64,000 bases of DNA from Lachnospiraceae bacterium AB2028 (GCA_000621425.1 JHYJ01000010.1:62001-126000); one strand, 5' to 3'. Positions 34,397 through 43,956 are shown, counted from the stretch's first letter. Translations and numbers: made by a program. The notes: generated from the sequence alone by a model not told the origin.

Positions 34397-35353
34397 TTAC
34401 TTAGCCTTTATGGGTTTAACCATTTTTCTGATAACAAGCGGCCATATGCAAAGGGCAAAGAGCACCATCAGAAGTCTTGCTATAAAATTCCCCCAATGAT
34501 CTCCAAAAGCTGCTATGATCGTAGCCGGTGCAAAAAGTTCTTTCCATCCCAACATGATCCCCGCACCTACACATGTCAGTATCGGCAGTTCGGATGTACC
34601 GACAGGAATCTCATAACGAATATAATGTCTGTCAATATAGCTTCCGATCATGATTCCGGTAAATGCACCGCAAGCCTTGAAGCTGTCATTCATCATCTTC
34701 TGGGGATCAACTAAGAGCTCTCCGTCAACATAGTCCATTGGATAGGGTTTTAAAGTAATGTACAGAATCGCGGCCACCACTACGCCCAATCCTACAAAGG
34801 TAAGGATATCTATGAGTTTCTCGTTTCCCTGTACTTTCTTCTGAACCAATCCAACGATCAGTATGTTAACAACCGACACGCTAAATCCGACTATAACATC
34901 CTGGGGCGTATGTACACCAAGATAATTTCTTGAAAATCCCGTGAGAACAATCAGTACTGCACAAATAACGGCAAGCCACCTGCGCTTATCCTTCTGCCAG
35001 GCAACGACTGTACCGTAAGTAACTGTGGCAACTGTTGTATGCCCGCTTGGAAATGAATAGCCCGTCGCAGCCGTCTTGGAATCTCCGGCCGGTTCGACAA
35101 GGTCAGACCGTATCCAGGGACGATAAGCACACACTGTCAGTTTGATCAGTCCGTTAAGAAGCTCTCCTATACCCCATGTATTGATAAATCTATAGCCCCA
35201 TTTTTTATCCACGCCCCAAAAAATAACAAAAGGCAGGAACGGCATAATATCCACTGCAAATTTTGACAAAGCATTGAAAAACTCATCAAATATGCCGCCG
35301 GTTGCATTCCTCAGTTCCTGAAGCCATAACAGATACTGAATATCAATTCCCAT
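34397..35353 (-). CDS. PAP2-family membrane phosphatase
   Basis: A 318-residue protein with six or more helices and the phosphatase signature: a first motif CAYRPWI, the second SFPSGHTT with the catalytic His, and the third SRNYLGVHTPQD with the nucleophilic His. In this family the active site faces outward and removes phosphate from lipids such as undecaprenyl or phosphatidate species. The C-terminal third has additional helices, longer than minimal PgpB. It lies 26 bp after the UlaG-like gene. Substrate unknown. Confidence 0.88.
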   Translation of the reverse strand: MGIDIQYLLWLQELRNATGGIFDEFFNALSKFAVDIMPFLPFVIFWGVDKKWGYRFINTWGIGELLNGLIKLTVCAYRPWIRSDLVEPAGDSKTAATGYSFPSGHTTVATVTYGTVVAWQKDKRRWLAVICAVLIVLTGFSRNYLGVHTPQDVIVGFSVSVVNILIVGLVQKKVQGNEKLIDILTFVGLGVVVAAILYITLKPYPMDYVDGELLVDPQKMMNDSFKACGAFTGIMIGSYIDRHYIRYEIPVGTSELPILTCVGAGIMLGWKELFAPATIIAAFGDHWGNFIARLLMVLFALCIWPLVIRKMVKPIKAK

Positions 35354-35379
35354 GATTGCCTCCCATATTAAACGATATA

Positions 35380-36177
35380 TTAATTTTGAGTTGATTTATC
35401 ATATACGATCTTTCTCATTATTTTGGGAACAACACATTTTACCCTGCCCCCATATTTTGCGTCAACATAGTCAGCAAAATCATCCGGGTTTTCGCCGTTA
35501 ACCGCAAACATATCCCAGTGGCCGGGGATTACTATCTTAGTTCCCACATCCCCTGCAAAATCAGCAGCTTCCTGATAAACCATATTTCCTATCCAATGCT
35601 CCCTATAGCGCTTGGCGTCACGTCCGTTGATCGGGAGCATCTCGATATCGATATCCCCGTACTGCTTAACTTTCGAAAGCATTCCTTCATACCTTACAGT
35701 GTCTCCGGCATGGTGGATCCTTACGCCGTTTCCTTCTATAATATATTGTAAGTATGGATATAAACCTGTCTCTTTATTCTGATCCAGAAATTCATGGGCT
35801 GCAGGTATCGCATGAATTATGCAGTCCTTAACCGTTACAGATTCGCCGTCATTTAATCCAACTGCATTGTCCGGATTCACTCCGTCTGCAAGGACCTCGC
35901 TCATATGCTCCCTTGGAAAAATGAACTTGGCATCAGGATTGGTTTTAGCCCATATCTTCCACGATTCATGATCAATATGGTCAAGGTGATTATGTGTTCC
36001 AAGGAAAGCATCTGCTCCTGTTAATTCATCTGCTTTAATGGGCGGCGCAACAAGCCTGTCTTCAGTGGGGGTTGCGAAATAATCAACGCATACGATCGTA
36101 TCGCCCATTTTGATCAGAAGGCCCATCTGACCTAACCATGTCAGTTCCACGATACCGTTGCCCTGATAATTACTCAT
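35380..36177 (-). CDS. UlaG-like metallo-beta-lactamase-fold hydrolase
   Basis: A 265-residue metal hydrolase. The metal motif is GTHNHLDHID (HxHxDH); later ligands include AAHEFL, HHAGDTV and the terminal GHWDMFA. Length and the insert around PINGRDAKRYREHWIGN fit the UlaG branch (L-ascorbate-6-phosphate lactonase), but no ascorbate transport genes are nearby, so the substrate is open. It probably shares a transcript with the PAP2 gene. Confidence 0.85.
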   Translation of the reverse strand: MSNYQGNGIVELTWLGQMGLLIKMGDTIVCVDYFATPTEDRLVAPPIKADELTGADAFLGTHNHLDHIDHESWKIWAKTNPDAKFIFPREHMSEVLADGVNPDNAVGLNDGESVTVKDCIIHAIPAAHEFLDQNKETGLYPYLQYIIEGNGVRIHHAGDTVRYEGMLSKVKQYGDIDIEMLPINGRDAKRYREHWIGNMVYQEAADFAGDVGTKIVIPGHWDMFAVNGENPDDFADYVDAKYGGRVKCVVPKIMRKIVYDKSTQN

Positions 36178-36243
36178 AGTCTCCCCCTTATTTTTCTGCT
36201 AATATCTGTACAATAATACAGTCCTGTCATTAATATACTCAGA

Positions 36244-36612
36244 TCAGGTCTCCCCATCATAAACTTCGACATTAACGATGCCTTTATCCTTAAGCATTCC
36301 ATATACCTCAGAGCCAAGGATATATTCCCTTAAATCTCCGTCGCTTTCATCATAGATCTTATGATCATATGGAAATTTCTCTCCTTTAGTATCTAACTCC
36401 ACTTCCATGCTAAGCTGATAAAATTCACCATCATCCAATTCTCTGGAATACTGTAGGATAAACTTGCATCCCGGCTGCATAAATATCGCCGGAAGTTCTC
36501 CGGCAACATATTCAATCTCACCATTAGAATTTCCTGCCACATCGAAAAAACAGTTGACCAATTCCTCAAGGGTATTGCATACTTTTACACTTTTCTGAAG
36601 TTTATCTAACAT
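36244..36612 (-). CDS. Hypothetical acidic protein
   Basis: A 122-residue soluble protein, rich in Glu/Asp, with a CKFILQYSRELDDGEFYQLSMEVEL beta segment (shown here only as the pattern FILQYSRELDDGEFYQL). I do not recognise a family. The start has no strong ribosome site (GGAGT about 10 bases upstream). It stands alone between the UlaG-like and glycerate kinase genes on the same strand. Confidence 0.6.
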   Translation of the reverse strand: MLDKLQKSVKVCNTLEELVNCFFDVAGNSNGEIEYVAGELPAIFMQPGCKFILQYSRELDDGEFYQLSMEVELDTKGEKFPYDHKIYDESDGDLREYILGSEVYGMLKDKGIVNVEVYDGET

Positions 36613-36756
36613 AAATTACTCCCTGCAGTACTCACTGTATCGTATTTTTAGACGATTCCGGCTGCCCATAGCCAATCCTATCTCCTTTTACTTTGTCCAG
36701 AACCACCATGCTATTTTTTATGTTATCATAAAACACAGTCTGCCACATAGAGATAG

Positions 36757-37881
36757 TTATAAATTTAATGTTTTGAACATCTCCAGTGCCTTATAGTAAT
36801 ACACTTCCTCTGCATGCTCCATTGCATACTCAGGTGAGATACTGTCATCAGCAAGTGTCTCCACACGAGTAATTCCATAATTCATGATGTGCTCATATCC
36901 GTCTCCGATGCAACCGCAAAGAGCTACACAGGGAACACCTGCCTTGGCAGCATGCTGTCCCACTCCCTGTACAGCCTTTCCGATACTACTCTGTCCATCC
37001 AGTCTGCCTTCACCTGTTACTATTAGATCAGCCCCTTTTATCAATTCATCAAAACGTACAAGGTCAAGTACGCTCTCTATTCCCGATTGCAATTCTGCCC
37101 CAAGTATAAGCTTTAGCATTGCTCCAATTCCACCGGCGGCACCTGCACCTTCTATGGTGTCGGGATCCATGCCGGTCAATGCCATCAGTACCTTACGGTA
37201 ATTCTGCATTCCCTCTTCCAGTTCTTTAAGCCCCTTCTGCGATGCTCCCTTCTGAGGACCGTATACATATGTCGCACCATTAGGTCCACATAATGGATTC
37301 CTTACATCACACATCACGCGAATCTTTGCATCCTTTACCTCCGGCAGCAAACCGCTCATATCAATGTTCTTTATTTTGTTGAGATCCTGTCCCCTACCTT
37401 CCAGCTTTCTTCCATCGGAATCCAAAAACCTTACGCCAAGAGCAGCTGCCGCTCCCATTCCACCATCATTGGTGGCAGATCCACCGATCGCTACCGTGAT
37501 ATTCTTATATCCTGACTTTAGGGCATCCCTGATCAGTTCACCGGTTCCGTAGCTACTGGTGTTGAGCGGATTTTTTTCATCCGGTAACAGCAGAGTTAGT
37601 CCAGAGGCCTGAGCCATTTCTATCACAGCCTCCCGTTCGTCTAATACCCCGTAATAAGCTTCGCACACTCTCATTAACGGATCATGGACAGTCACCGGAA
37701 CCTTCTTTCCTTTTCCCGCACAAAAAAGGGCATCCAAAGTGCCCTCCCCACCATCTGCCAATATCACAGGAACCGTTTCGCAGTCCGGAAATATTTCAGT
37801 AGCCGCTCTCTCAAGCAGCTCCGTCGTCTTTTCACTTGTAAGAGTTCCCTTAAAGGAATCTGATGCAAAAATTAGTTTCAT
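36757..37881 (-). CDS. Glycerate kinase, type I family
   Basis: A 374-residue enzyme that phosphorylates D-glycerate (to 2- or 3-phosphoglycerate by subfamily). It starts FASDSFKGTLTSEKTTELL, diagnostic for the GarK/GlxK fold. Further conserved stretches are ILADGGEGTLDAL, SYGTGELIRDAL, AIGGSATNDGGMGAAAALG and ITGEGRLD-like VTGEGRLDGQSSIGKA. All look intact. No linked tartronate or glyoxylate genes are visible. Confidence 0.93.
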   Translation of the reverse strand: MKLIFASDSFKGTLTSEKTTELLERAATEIFPDCETVPVILADGGEGTLDALFCAGKGKKVPVTVHDPLMRVCEAYYGVLDEREAVIEMAQASGLTLLLPDEKNPLNTSSYGTGELIRDALKSGYKNITVAIGGSATNDGGMGAAAALGVRFLDSDGRKLEGRGQDLNKIKNIDMSGLLPEVKDAKIRVMCDVRNPLCGPNGATYVYGPQKGASQKGLKELEEGMQNYRKVLMALTGMDPDTIEGAGAAGGIGAMLKLILGAELQSGIESVLDLVRFDELIKGADLIVTGEGRLDGQSSIGKAVQGVGQHAAKAGVPCVALCGCIGDGYEHIMNYGITRVETLADDSISPEYAMEHAEEVYYYKALEMFKTLNL

Positions 37882-37945
37882 AACAGTCCCACAAAAATTC
37901 AGTATGTCTTTTCAGATGGATCTGACTATCAGCCTACAGGGATTT

Positions 37946-39547
37946 TCAGCGATCGAATAAACTTTCCTCATCCTCATCCCGAACAGCCCAGGCCGATTCG
38001 TCTACCTGTTTTCTATCCTTCGGACGATTATCGTCACGCATTATCCATGATACCAATCCAATGAGCATCATATACAATAACGCCATAACCGTAAGTGGCA
38101 TGATAAATTCAAAAGTATTCTGTCTGAAATACTCAACTATCCTGGTCATATCATAAACAGCTATGTATCCGGCTATGGGTGTGAATTTTATAAGATTTAT
38201 AACATTCTCCCTATAGCTCTTCCACATTGTTTTTCCAGAACGAATATAAAGGGCTGCAAAGAATTCATCCGTATCTATGTACTCCACGCGGTAGTTCCGC
38301 TCCAGGTCACCGTTTATCTCATCCGTGGCACATTCCTTTATTGTGTGGTACACCCTTTCACTGAATATTATGGTAAAACCTATGACCGCAGCAACTATCT
38401 CACCAAAGTACATATCCTGATAATAAACATAATATAAGAACATTATAGTCATTATGGCAGGTATACCCCTGATGATAAGAATGGTCAGCTTGGTCAGCTG
38501 TCTTATTATAGGATCCGCACGCTGGGTAAGTATGTACATGGTGCAGCCCATAACTGTTCCGGCAAGGACAGTAATGATCGTGATCAGAAGAGTAGTGCCT
38601 ATGCCCCTCAGGAATAATTTGTAATTATCATTTTCAATAAAGGTTCTGTAAAATGAACGACTGAAATAAGAAACTTCCTTTTTCTCCTGCTCGACGCTGT
38701 TTCTCACACATATGGATGCACCGCCGCTATAATCCGCTTCGCTGAAGTACAGCCTCTCTGCTCTCTCATCAGTAACTGTGATGGCACCGCATCCCATATC
38801 GTATGTTCCGTCAGCCACGCCATCAAGCATAGCCGTAAAATCCGAAGGACCGGCTTCCAGCGTATATCCGTATTCACGGCAGAAACCTATGGCCAGGTCT
38901 ATGTCATAACCAACAGGTTTACCTGCCGACATATAAGAAAATGGAACATTACTGATATCATAGACAAGCTTTATGGTACCGTTAGTTCCGTTAAGGTCTG
39001 CCATAGAATCACTGGTCTTATTATCTGTCCGGTCACCGAACCATTTTTCATCAAGCTGCTGCAGTTCACCACTCGCCCTTAAACTCCTCACATATGCACT
39101 GAATTCCTGCCCCAGCTTTTCTCCTGCCTCATTTTTTGTAAATATAAACGCATAGTCAGCAGGCTCCACATATCCGTCTATCAGACGGTAATTATCATTC
39201 CCACGCATGATTGCCCTGATAATAGGCTCATCATCCACTACACCGTCTGCATTTCCGATAATGATTGACTTATACGCATTCTCACGGCTGTCAAAGTGCA
39301 GTATCTTTGCTTCAGGGTAATATTTCTCTGCAAGATCGCTAAAGATGTATCCGTCCACAACTGCCAGGGTAATATCGCTGCTGTTAAAACCTTCCACCGT
39401 TTCAGGCAGCGTTTTCGTTTTTTCTTTTTTTCCGCAGGCTGCAGGCAGGATCACAAAAAAGGCAAGCAGCACCACTGCAAACATCATTTGCACACTGCTA
39501 AATCTTTTTTTTCTTATGCTTTTGTTCCAATTATTAAGCATCTTCAT
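37946..39547 (-). CDS. Amino-acid-type ABC protein fusing two binding domains and a permease
   Basis: A 533-residue fusion. An N-terminal membrane segment (FSSVQMMFAVVLLAFFVILPAAC) is followed by a first SBP_bac_3-like domain (about residues 55-170, shortened at its start), then a more complete second one (about 185-300, with VPFSYMSAGKPVGYDIDLA and TVTDERAERLYFS). A polar-amino-acid permease domain follows (about 310-515) with GIGTTLLITIITVLAGTVMG and LTILIIRGIPAIMTIMF. The domain has a charged insertion near TDEINGDLERNYRVEYIDTDEF. The permease part ends with a basic, acidic tail. No ATPase gene is adjacent. Its start codon lacks a good ribosome site. Confidence 0.85.
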   Translation of the reverse strand: MKMLNNWNKSIRKKRFSSVQMMFAVVLLAFFVILPAACGKKEKTKTLPETVEGFNSSDITLAVVDGYIFSDLAEKYYPEAKILHFDSRENAYKSIIIGNADGVVDDEPIIRAIMRGNDNYRLIDGYVEPADYAFIFTKNEAGEKLGQEFSAYVRSLRASGELQQLDEKWFGDRTDNKTSDSMADLNGTNGTIKLVYDISNVPFSYMSAGKPVGYDIDLAIGFCREYGYTLEAGPSDFTAMLDGVADGTYDMGCGAITVTDERAERLYFSEADYSGGASICVRNSVEQEKKEVSYFSRSFYRTFIENDNYKLFLRGIGTTLLITIITVLAGTVMGCTMYILTQRADPIIRQLTKLTILIIRGIPAIMTIMFLYYVYYQDMYFGEIVAAVIGFTIIFSERVYHTIKECATDEINGDLERNYRVEYIDTDEFFAALYIRSGKTMWKSYRENVINLIKFTPIAGYIAVYDMTRIVEYFRQNTFEFIMPLTVMALLYMMLIGLVSWIMRDDNRPKDRKQVDESAWAVRDEDEESLFDR

Positions 39548-39621
39548 AAAACGCTAAGTTAACTATTAGTTCTCCGACTCATTATCATCAGCTTCAGACC
39601 CATTCGAATCCGTATCATTAA

Positions 39622-39747
39622 CTAAAACTCCTCACACCGTGTAGTCTTGTCTGACGGTGTTTTAGTGAGACTCTGCGAACTGGCACCACCGTCAGGCAAG
39701 CTACCGGTGTGAGTAAGTTAGTGGTATACAACAAGTGGGAAGTTTTA
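39622..39747. mobile_element. 126-bp MITE-like insertion with 8-bp target duplication
   Basis: The element begins CTAAAACTCCTCACACCG and ends GTGGGAAGTTTTA, imperfect inverted repeats. Two hairpin units (39627-39661 and 39681-39717) face each other. It is bounded by exact direct repeats ATCATTAA at 39614-39621 and 39748-39755. It encodes no protein. It lies within the 3' end of the lysozyme-like gene; the stop codon of that gene (39745-39747) is part of the element. Its ends match the element at 25654-25924. Confidence 0.85.
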
Positions 39748-40998
39748 ATCATTAATATTTAAATTTGTCCCCTTAACTGTTTCAGGCTCCGCCTCATTAT
39801 CACTTACATTCTCACGGTTCAAGCAAGCCTCCCTTATTGCATCCGCACTTGATGCCCTTTCAAATGAAAGAGTAAAGTAGTTGTCACAATAAGGATCCTG
39901 AGGTATCTCATACATCTTAAGCCAAAGATAACACGCATCCACTACTTTCTTGCTGTTGCGGATCTGCATGTCCATACTCTTAAATTCATCCGACTCAAGT
40001 ATGGAAATGACGTAGTGTGCCTGCATTTCCGGGTCGGCTATATTGAACTTATATTCTTCACCGGGTCCCCCGGGTCCGAACCAGACTTCAGCATAGTGAT
40101 ACAACCCCTCCTTTTTAGCATAGGAAGTGTACTGGCCGTAGCCGTAGCCTCCGTCAATATTTACCCATTCGCCGTACTTGTTATAAAAACCATTGGTAGT
40201 GTTCAGAAGTCTTGCTTCCAGAAAATCCTGCTTATCGATAGTATGACGGTTTATTTTTTCCGTGTATTCATGATCTTCTATTTCCCAGATCTGATTATTG
40301 TAATCCTCAAGATTCCCCGCTTCAAAACGGGATTCAGATTTCAGGTTGCACATTACTCCCAGAGTTGCCGTCTCATTGCCGTCGAAATGTTCCATAAGAA
40401 GATCCCATAAAAGCTGTTCCTCGGTTATACCATTAAGTGTATTGTATTGCTTTTCAACAGGAATTTCTTCTTCCATTACCAGCATTATTGCTTCATCCAC
40501 CGGTGTATCGTCTATAATGCCCCGTGATTTAAGAAAAGAACCCGGAATGCAGATTTCTATCAGGGCAATAATAAAAACAAGTACCGCCGCACCGATGGCA
40601 CTTCTTATGATAAACTTTTTCAGATTTGAGTTGGTTTTATCCGCCTCTATGCGTTTAAGGCGGTTTTTATCACGGAGCTTTGTCTCCTGATATAGATTCT
40701 GCACAAAGTCTTCGTGTGCTTCCCGTTTCTGATCCAGGCGCTCTCTTCGCTGTTCTATCCTGTCATCTATACGTTTCCGTCTGTTGGCTAAATACTTATC
40801 GAACCTTGCAGTACGCTCAAGGAAACGCTTTATCTTTTCCGCATCCCCTTTAATAAATTTAGCCCTGATCCGTTCGCGGCGACCCGCTATACGCCGATCC
40901 TGCTTTGCACGAAACTCTTCACGAAACTTTGTCCTGCTGCTACGTACACCGGCTATACGCTCATTCCTGCGGTTAATGTAGCCCTGACGCTTTTCCAT
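39745..40998 (-). CDS. Phage-tail-lysozyme-type wall enzyme, 3' end altered by a MITE
   Basis: A 417-residue membrane-anchored protein. Residues 1-125 are extremely rich in Arg/Lys/Glu (RRNERIAG, RRERIRAK) and cytoplasmic. A membrane helix follows (about 133-152, FIIRSAIGAAVLVFIIALI), then an extracellular domain resembling phage_tail_lysozyme: EEQLLWDLLMEHFDG, ATLGVMCNLKSESRF with the likely catalytic Glu, and DGGYGYGQYTSY. It ends NLNIND where the 126-bp element begins; the 15 codons lost lie beyond the element (39613-39569). The ATG at 40998 has no ribosome site; an in-frame ATT at 41094 with GGAG eight bases upstream is an alternative start. It probably remodels peptidoglycan. Confidence 0.8.
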   Translation of the reverse strand: MEKRQGYINRRNERIAGVRSSRTKFREEFRAKQDRRIAGRRERIRAKFIKGDAEKIKRFLERTARFDKYLANRRKRIDDRIEQRRERLDQKREAHEDFVQNLYQETKLRDKNRLKRIEADKTNSNLKKFIIRSAIGAAVLVFIIALIEICIPGSFLKSRGIIDDTPVDEAIMLVMEEEIPVEKQYNTLNGITEEQLLWDLLMEHFDGNETATLGVMCNLKSESRFEAGNLEDYNNQIWEIEDHEYTEKINRHTIDKQDFLEARLLNTTNGFYNKYGEWVNIDGGYGYGQYTSYAKKEGLYHYAEVWFGPGGPGEEYKFNIADPEMQAHYVISILESDEFKSMDMQIRNSKKVVDACYLWLKMYEIPQDPYCDNYFTLSFERASSADAIREACLNRENVSDNEAEPETVKGTNLNIND

Positions 40999-41142
40999 AA
41001 CGGCCGATTCACGGGCTGTCTTTTTTCTGTAACCGGCATTCGCACGCTCAACAAATCTATTATGCTGTTCTGCTGTCTTTCTATCGTAATTAATCTCAGG
41101 ATCTCCAGTTGTTCTATTTATACTATAACAAGCACACTTCTG

Positions 41143-42951
41143 TTATGCTTCGCCCTTCTTCTTCCTTTTATCCTCATACATCAGGGCATCTGATACCCTG
41201 ATCATTTCATCTATTGTCTGCGGATCCATGTTCTGCAGCCTTGCATATCCGCAGGCTATCTGTATGGGATACTTAGGATTGTTTGCATTATAATTATTCT
41301 CTGCTATTTCAAGCCTGCTCAGGCTGTCCTTGTATCTTTTTTCCATTTCTGCACTGTCAATACTCAGGACTGCGCTCTCTACAGCGGCATTCTTTTTCCT
41401 TCCGAAAAGACTGCTGTGTCCGGATGTGCTTTTCTCCATGCTGTCAGGCCTTATCACTACCGCAAACTCATCTCCGCCGACACGGAAACATTCACCCACA
41501 CGGCCGAATGAATCCCAGATCATACGCGCCGACTTCTGCAGGAACCTGTCGCCTTCCTCATGGCCGCCATTATCATTTACCTTTTTGAGATTATTAAGAT
41601 CCATGGAAACTATTATGAAATCATAACTTCCATCTTCCATTTTTCTCTCAAGCTGCTCACATTCACATTCAAAGGCTGTTCTGTTGCCTAAATGGGTAAG
41701 AGGATCAACATATGCAAGGCGTCTTGCTGATACCGTCTCGTCAGCAAGTTTTTCGTTATCCACATTTCGGATAAGTGAACCGATGTAGACCATGAGCATG
41801 AAAACTGCCACGCCCATACGGGAGTACTGTGCCGCATCCACGCCGCTGCGGTTTGCCGCTAAGAAAATTATCAGGTCAGCAAGTATGGAAACTGTAAGGA
41901 TCGATCCGGCGATCACCGGAAGCTTTCCGATTTTGAGCGGTGTTTTACTTTTCTTTGAATCAATAAGGTTTTTAAGAGCACTGCCTACGACACAAAGGAA
42001 AAATACCACCGCATCAATGTACATATATTTCAGCACGTCATGAAAATCAACGGAATGCTTTATATAAACACTGTAGATTATCACTCCGGCAAATATTGTC
42101 TGGCACAGGCATACGATGATCTCTGCCACACGGTTTGTAAAAGTAAACATGGATGTGATGAATCTTGTAAGGGGATACCATGCCAGGAAAAGAACTGCGT
42201 AGTCAAACATAAGGATAATAGCCGAATATGATCCCATTATCAGCACAGGAATCTGGGTTTCTATGGATGACCATATTCCCACAAGTGTAGTGAACAATCC
42301 GAGCGCCAGGAAGTTATATCTCTTATAGCTCCTGATATGAACGAAATACTCCAATACCATCAGGAAGCCAAGTATTATTATCAGTAAGCTTATGAAATAG
42401 CCTAAGCCGAAATTCTTAAGATAGTCTTCAAGATAAACCGGGTGGGAACAGATACGCATATAATCAAGCAGACAGGAATCATCATCGTATGCGGGATATA
42501 CAACTATCTTTATTGTCTTTCCGGAATTTTCCGCACCAAGAAAGATATGATGGAAAAGGGACTCCTGTCCCTTCTGCCCTAAAGGTGCATCTACAAGATG
42601 AGTATAGATCTGCTTATCTTCTATATAAACCTCAAAGTGTATATTCTTTCCGTTGAAATGCAGCAGGTCATTATTGGTGAGATTATCAGGGAGTTTTTTT
42701 GTAGCAATTATACGGCCTTCGGAATCCTTCGGCGCATCGGAAATATGCTCCATGGAATAAAGTTTTCCGTCACATTCCCAGTTCTCCGAAAAAATAAAGG
42801 CCTCCGGCATGCCGTTCTGCGGATAAATCTGTCTTCCCACCATAGTACAAGTCATGATAAGCCAAAGCAGACAGCATATGCCGTACAGCGTGATCATGAC
42901 CGGCGGGATTTTTTTCATCATTACATCTGTTTTATTAGCAGAATTGTCCAT
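41143..42951 (-). CDS. Membrane diguanylate cyclase (GGDEF protein)
   Basis: A 602-residue protein. After an N-terminal helix comes an outer domain of about 160 residues (beta-rich, containing YDDDSCLLDYMRICSHP), then seven helices in a 7TMR-DISM-like layout, and a C-terminal GGDEF domain with the intact motif RVGGDEF (GGDEF at 492-496). It should make c-di-GMP in response to an outside signal. The inhibitory RxxD site is not conserved (RVGE). The insert after the motif is unusually long (SMEKSTSGHSSLFGRKK). The ribosome site is AAGG. Its stop is followed in the same frame by the open upstream extension of the lysozyme-like gene. Confidence 0.9.
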   Translation of the reverse strand: MDNSANKTDVMMKKIPPVMITLYGICCLLWLIMTCTMVGRQIYPQNGMPEAFIFSENWECDGKLYSMEHISDAPKDSEGRIIATKKLPDNLTNNDLLHFNGKNIHFEVYIEDKQIYTHLVDAPLGQKGQESLFHHIFLGAENSGKTIKIVVYPAYDDDSCLLDYMRICSHPVYLEDYLKNFGLGYFISLLIIILGFLMVLEYFVHIRSYKRYNFLALGLFTTLVGIWSSIETQIPVLIMGSYSAIILMFDYAVLFLAWYPLTRFITSMFTFTNRVAEIIVCLCQTIFAGVIIYSVYIKHSVDFHDVLKYMYIDAVVFFLCVVGSALKNLIDSKKSKTPLKIGKLPVIAGSILTVSILADLIIFLAANRSGVDAAQYSRMGVAVFMLMVYIGSLIRNVDNEKLADETVSARRLAYVDPLTHLGNRTAFECECEQLERKMEDGSYDFIIVSMDLNNLKKVNDNGGHEEGDRFLQKSARMIWDSFGRVGECFRVGGDEFAVVIRPDSMEKSTSGHSSLFGRKKNAAVESAVLSIDSAEMEKRYKDSLSRLEIAENNYNANNPKYPIQIACGYARLQNMDPQTIDEMIRVSDALMYEDKRKKKGEA

Positions 42952-43043
42952 AGCGCCTTATATTATATCATAAACGTCCGAAGTTATGTAAATCATTGTT
43001 TTCTGCTGTACGCAAGGCATTTCATAGGCCTATACCGTATCAT

Positions 43044-43072
43044 TTGAATAAAATCCTGTATAAGAATATAAT
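43044..43072 (+). promoter_or_regulatory. Promoter of rsmG
   Basis: TTGAAT (43044-43049) and TATAAT (43067-43072) are 17 bp apart on the plus strand, about 88 bp before the rsmG start codon. Confidence 0.65.
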
Positions 43073-43159
43073 GGTAGCTGTTGATGCAATACAGGCAGCA
43101 TAATTGCAGAACTACAAACCGGCACAGCCCCGGGCATTTTACCGGGCAGGAGAGATTCC

Positions 43160-43903
43160 ATGAACGAACTCATAAAAAAAGAAAGCAGCAAGCTTGGCAT
43201 AGAACTCAGTGACAAACAGACAGAGCAATTTGCCTTATATTACGAGATGCTCATAAAGAAAAATGAACAGGTGAACCTGACTGCTATCACTGAAAAGGAA
43301 GACGTGGCCGTAAAGCATTTTGCTGACAGCTTAGGGATAGTGCTGTTAAAAGATAATCCTGTAGTTAAACGCATACTTTCCGGTGAAGGTATAAAGATAA
43401 TAGACATCGGAACCGGCGCAGGCTTTCCGGGCATTCCATTAAAAATTGCATTTCCTAATGTAAATGTCACTCTGCTGGACTCACTTAACAAGAGAATTGT
43501 CTTCCTGGATGAAGTAATAGATGCGTTGAAATTAGAGAAAATACAGGCAATCCACAGCCGTGCGGAAGATCAGGCCGTTGCCGGAAAACTCCGTGAAACT
43601 TTCGATATTGCCGTATCAAGGGCGGTTGCAAATATGTCCACTCTTTCAGAATACTGCATTCCCTATGTAAAGAAGGGCGGATACTTCATCGCCTACAAGT
43701 CCGGTGAATTTGCAAAGGGTGAAGAAAGACAGGCTTCCGAAAAAGCCATCAAAGTTTTCGGCGGAAGTCTCGACACAGTTTATGAATACACTCTCCCGGA
43801 CACAGACTATTTTAGATGTCTGGCCGCAGTGAAAAAAATACAGCCCACACCTAAGAAGTATCCTAGAAAAGCGGGTCTGCCGTCTAAAGAACCGATCATG
43901 TAA
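43160..43903 (+). CDS. rsmG: 16S rRNA (guanine527-N7)-methyltransferase
   Basis: A 247-residue methyltransferase that modifies G527 of 16S rRNA. The N-terminal helices include QTEQFALYYEMLIKKNEQVNLTAI, of which YEMLIKKNEQVNLTAI is typical. The SAM site is IIDIGTGAGFPGIPLKIAFP followed by LLDSLNKR. The later motif is VSRAVANMSTLSEYC. Length is normal. The ribosome site is GGGCAGGAGAG. It has a promoter and a terminator of its own, so it is a single-gene unit. Confidence 0.96.
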   Translation: MNELIKKESSKLGIELSDKQTEQFALYYEMLIKKNEQVNLTAITEKEDVAVKHFADSLGIVLLKDNPVVKRILSGEGIKIIDIGTGAGFPGIPLKIAFPNVNVTLLDSLNKRIVFLDEVIDALKLEKIQAIHSRAEDQAVAGKLRETFDIAVSRAVANMSTLSEYCIPYVKKGGYFIAYKSGEFAKGEERQASEKAIKVFGGSLDTVYEYTLPDTDYFRCLAAVKKIQPTPKKYPRKAGLPSKEPIM

Positions 43904-43916
43904 ATTCAAACATAAG

Positions 43917-43956
43917 AAAAGCGTGTTACCGTTTATATACAGTAACACGCTTTTTT
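43917..43956 (+). terminator. Rho-independent terminator of rsmG
   Basis: GCGTGTTAC and GTAACACGC form a perfect 9-bp stem with a 12-nt loop, followed by six T residues. The run of A on the left gives weak function in the other direction for the gene ending at 44005. Confidence 0.9.
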
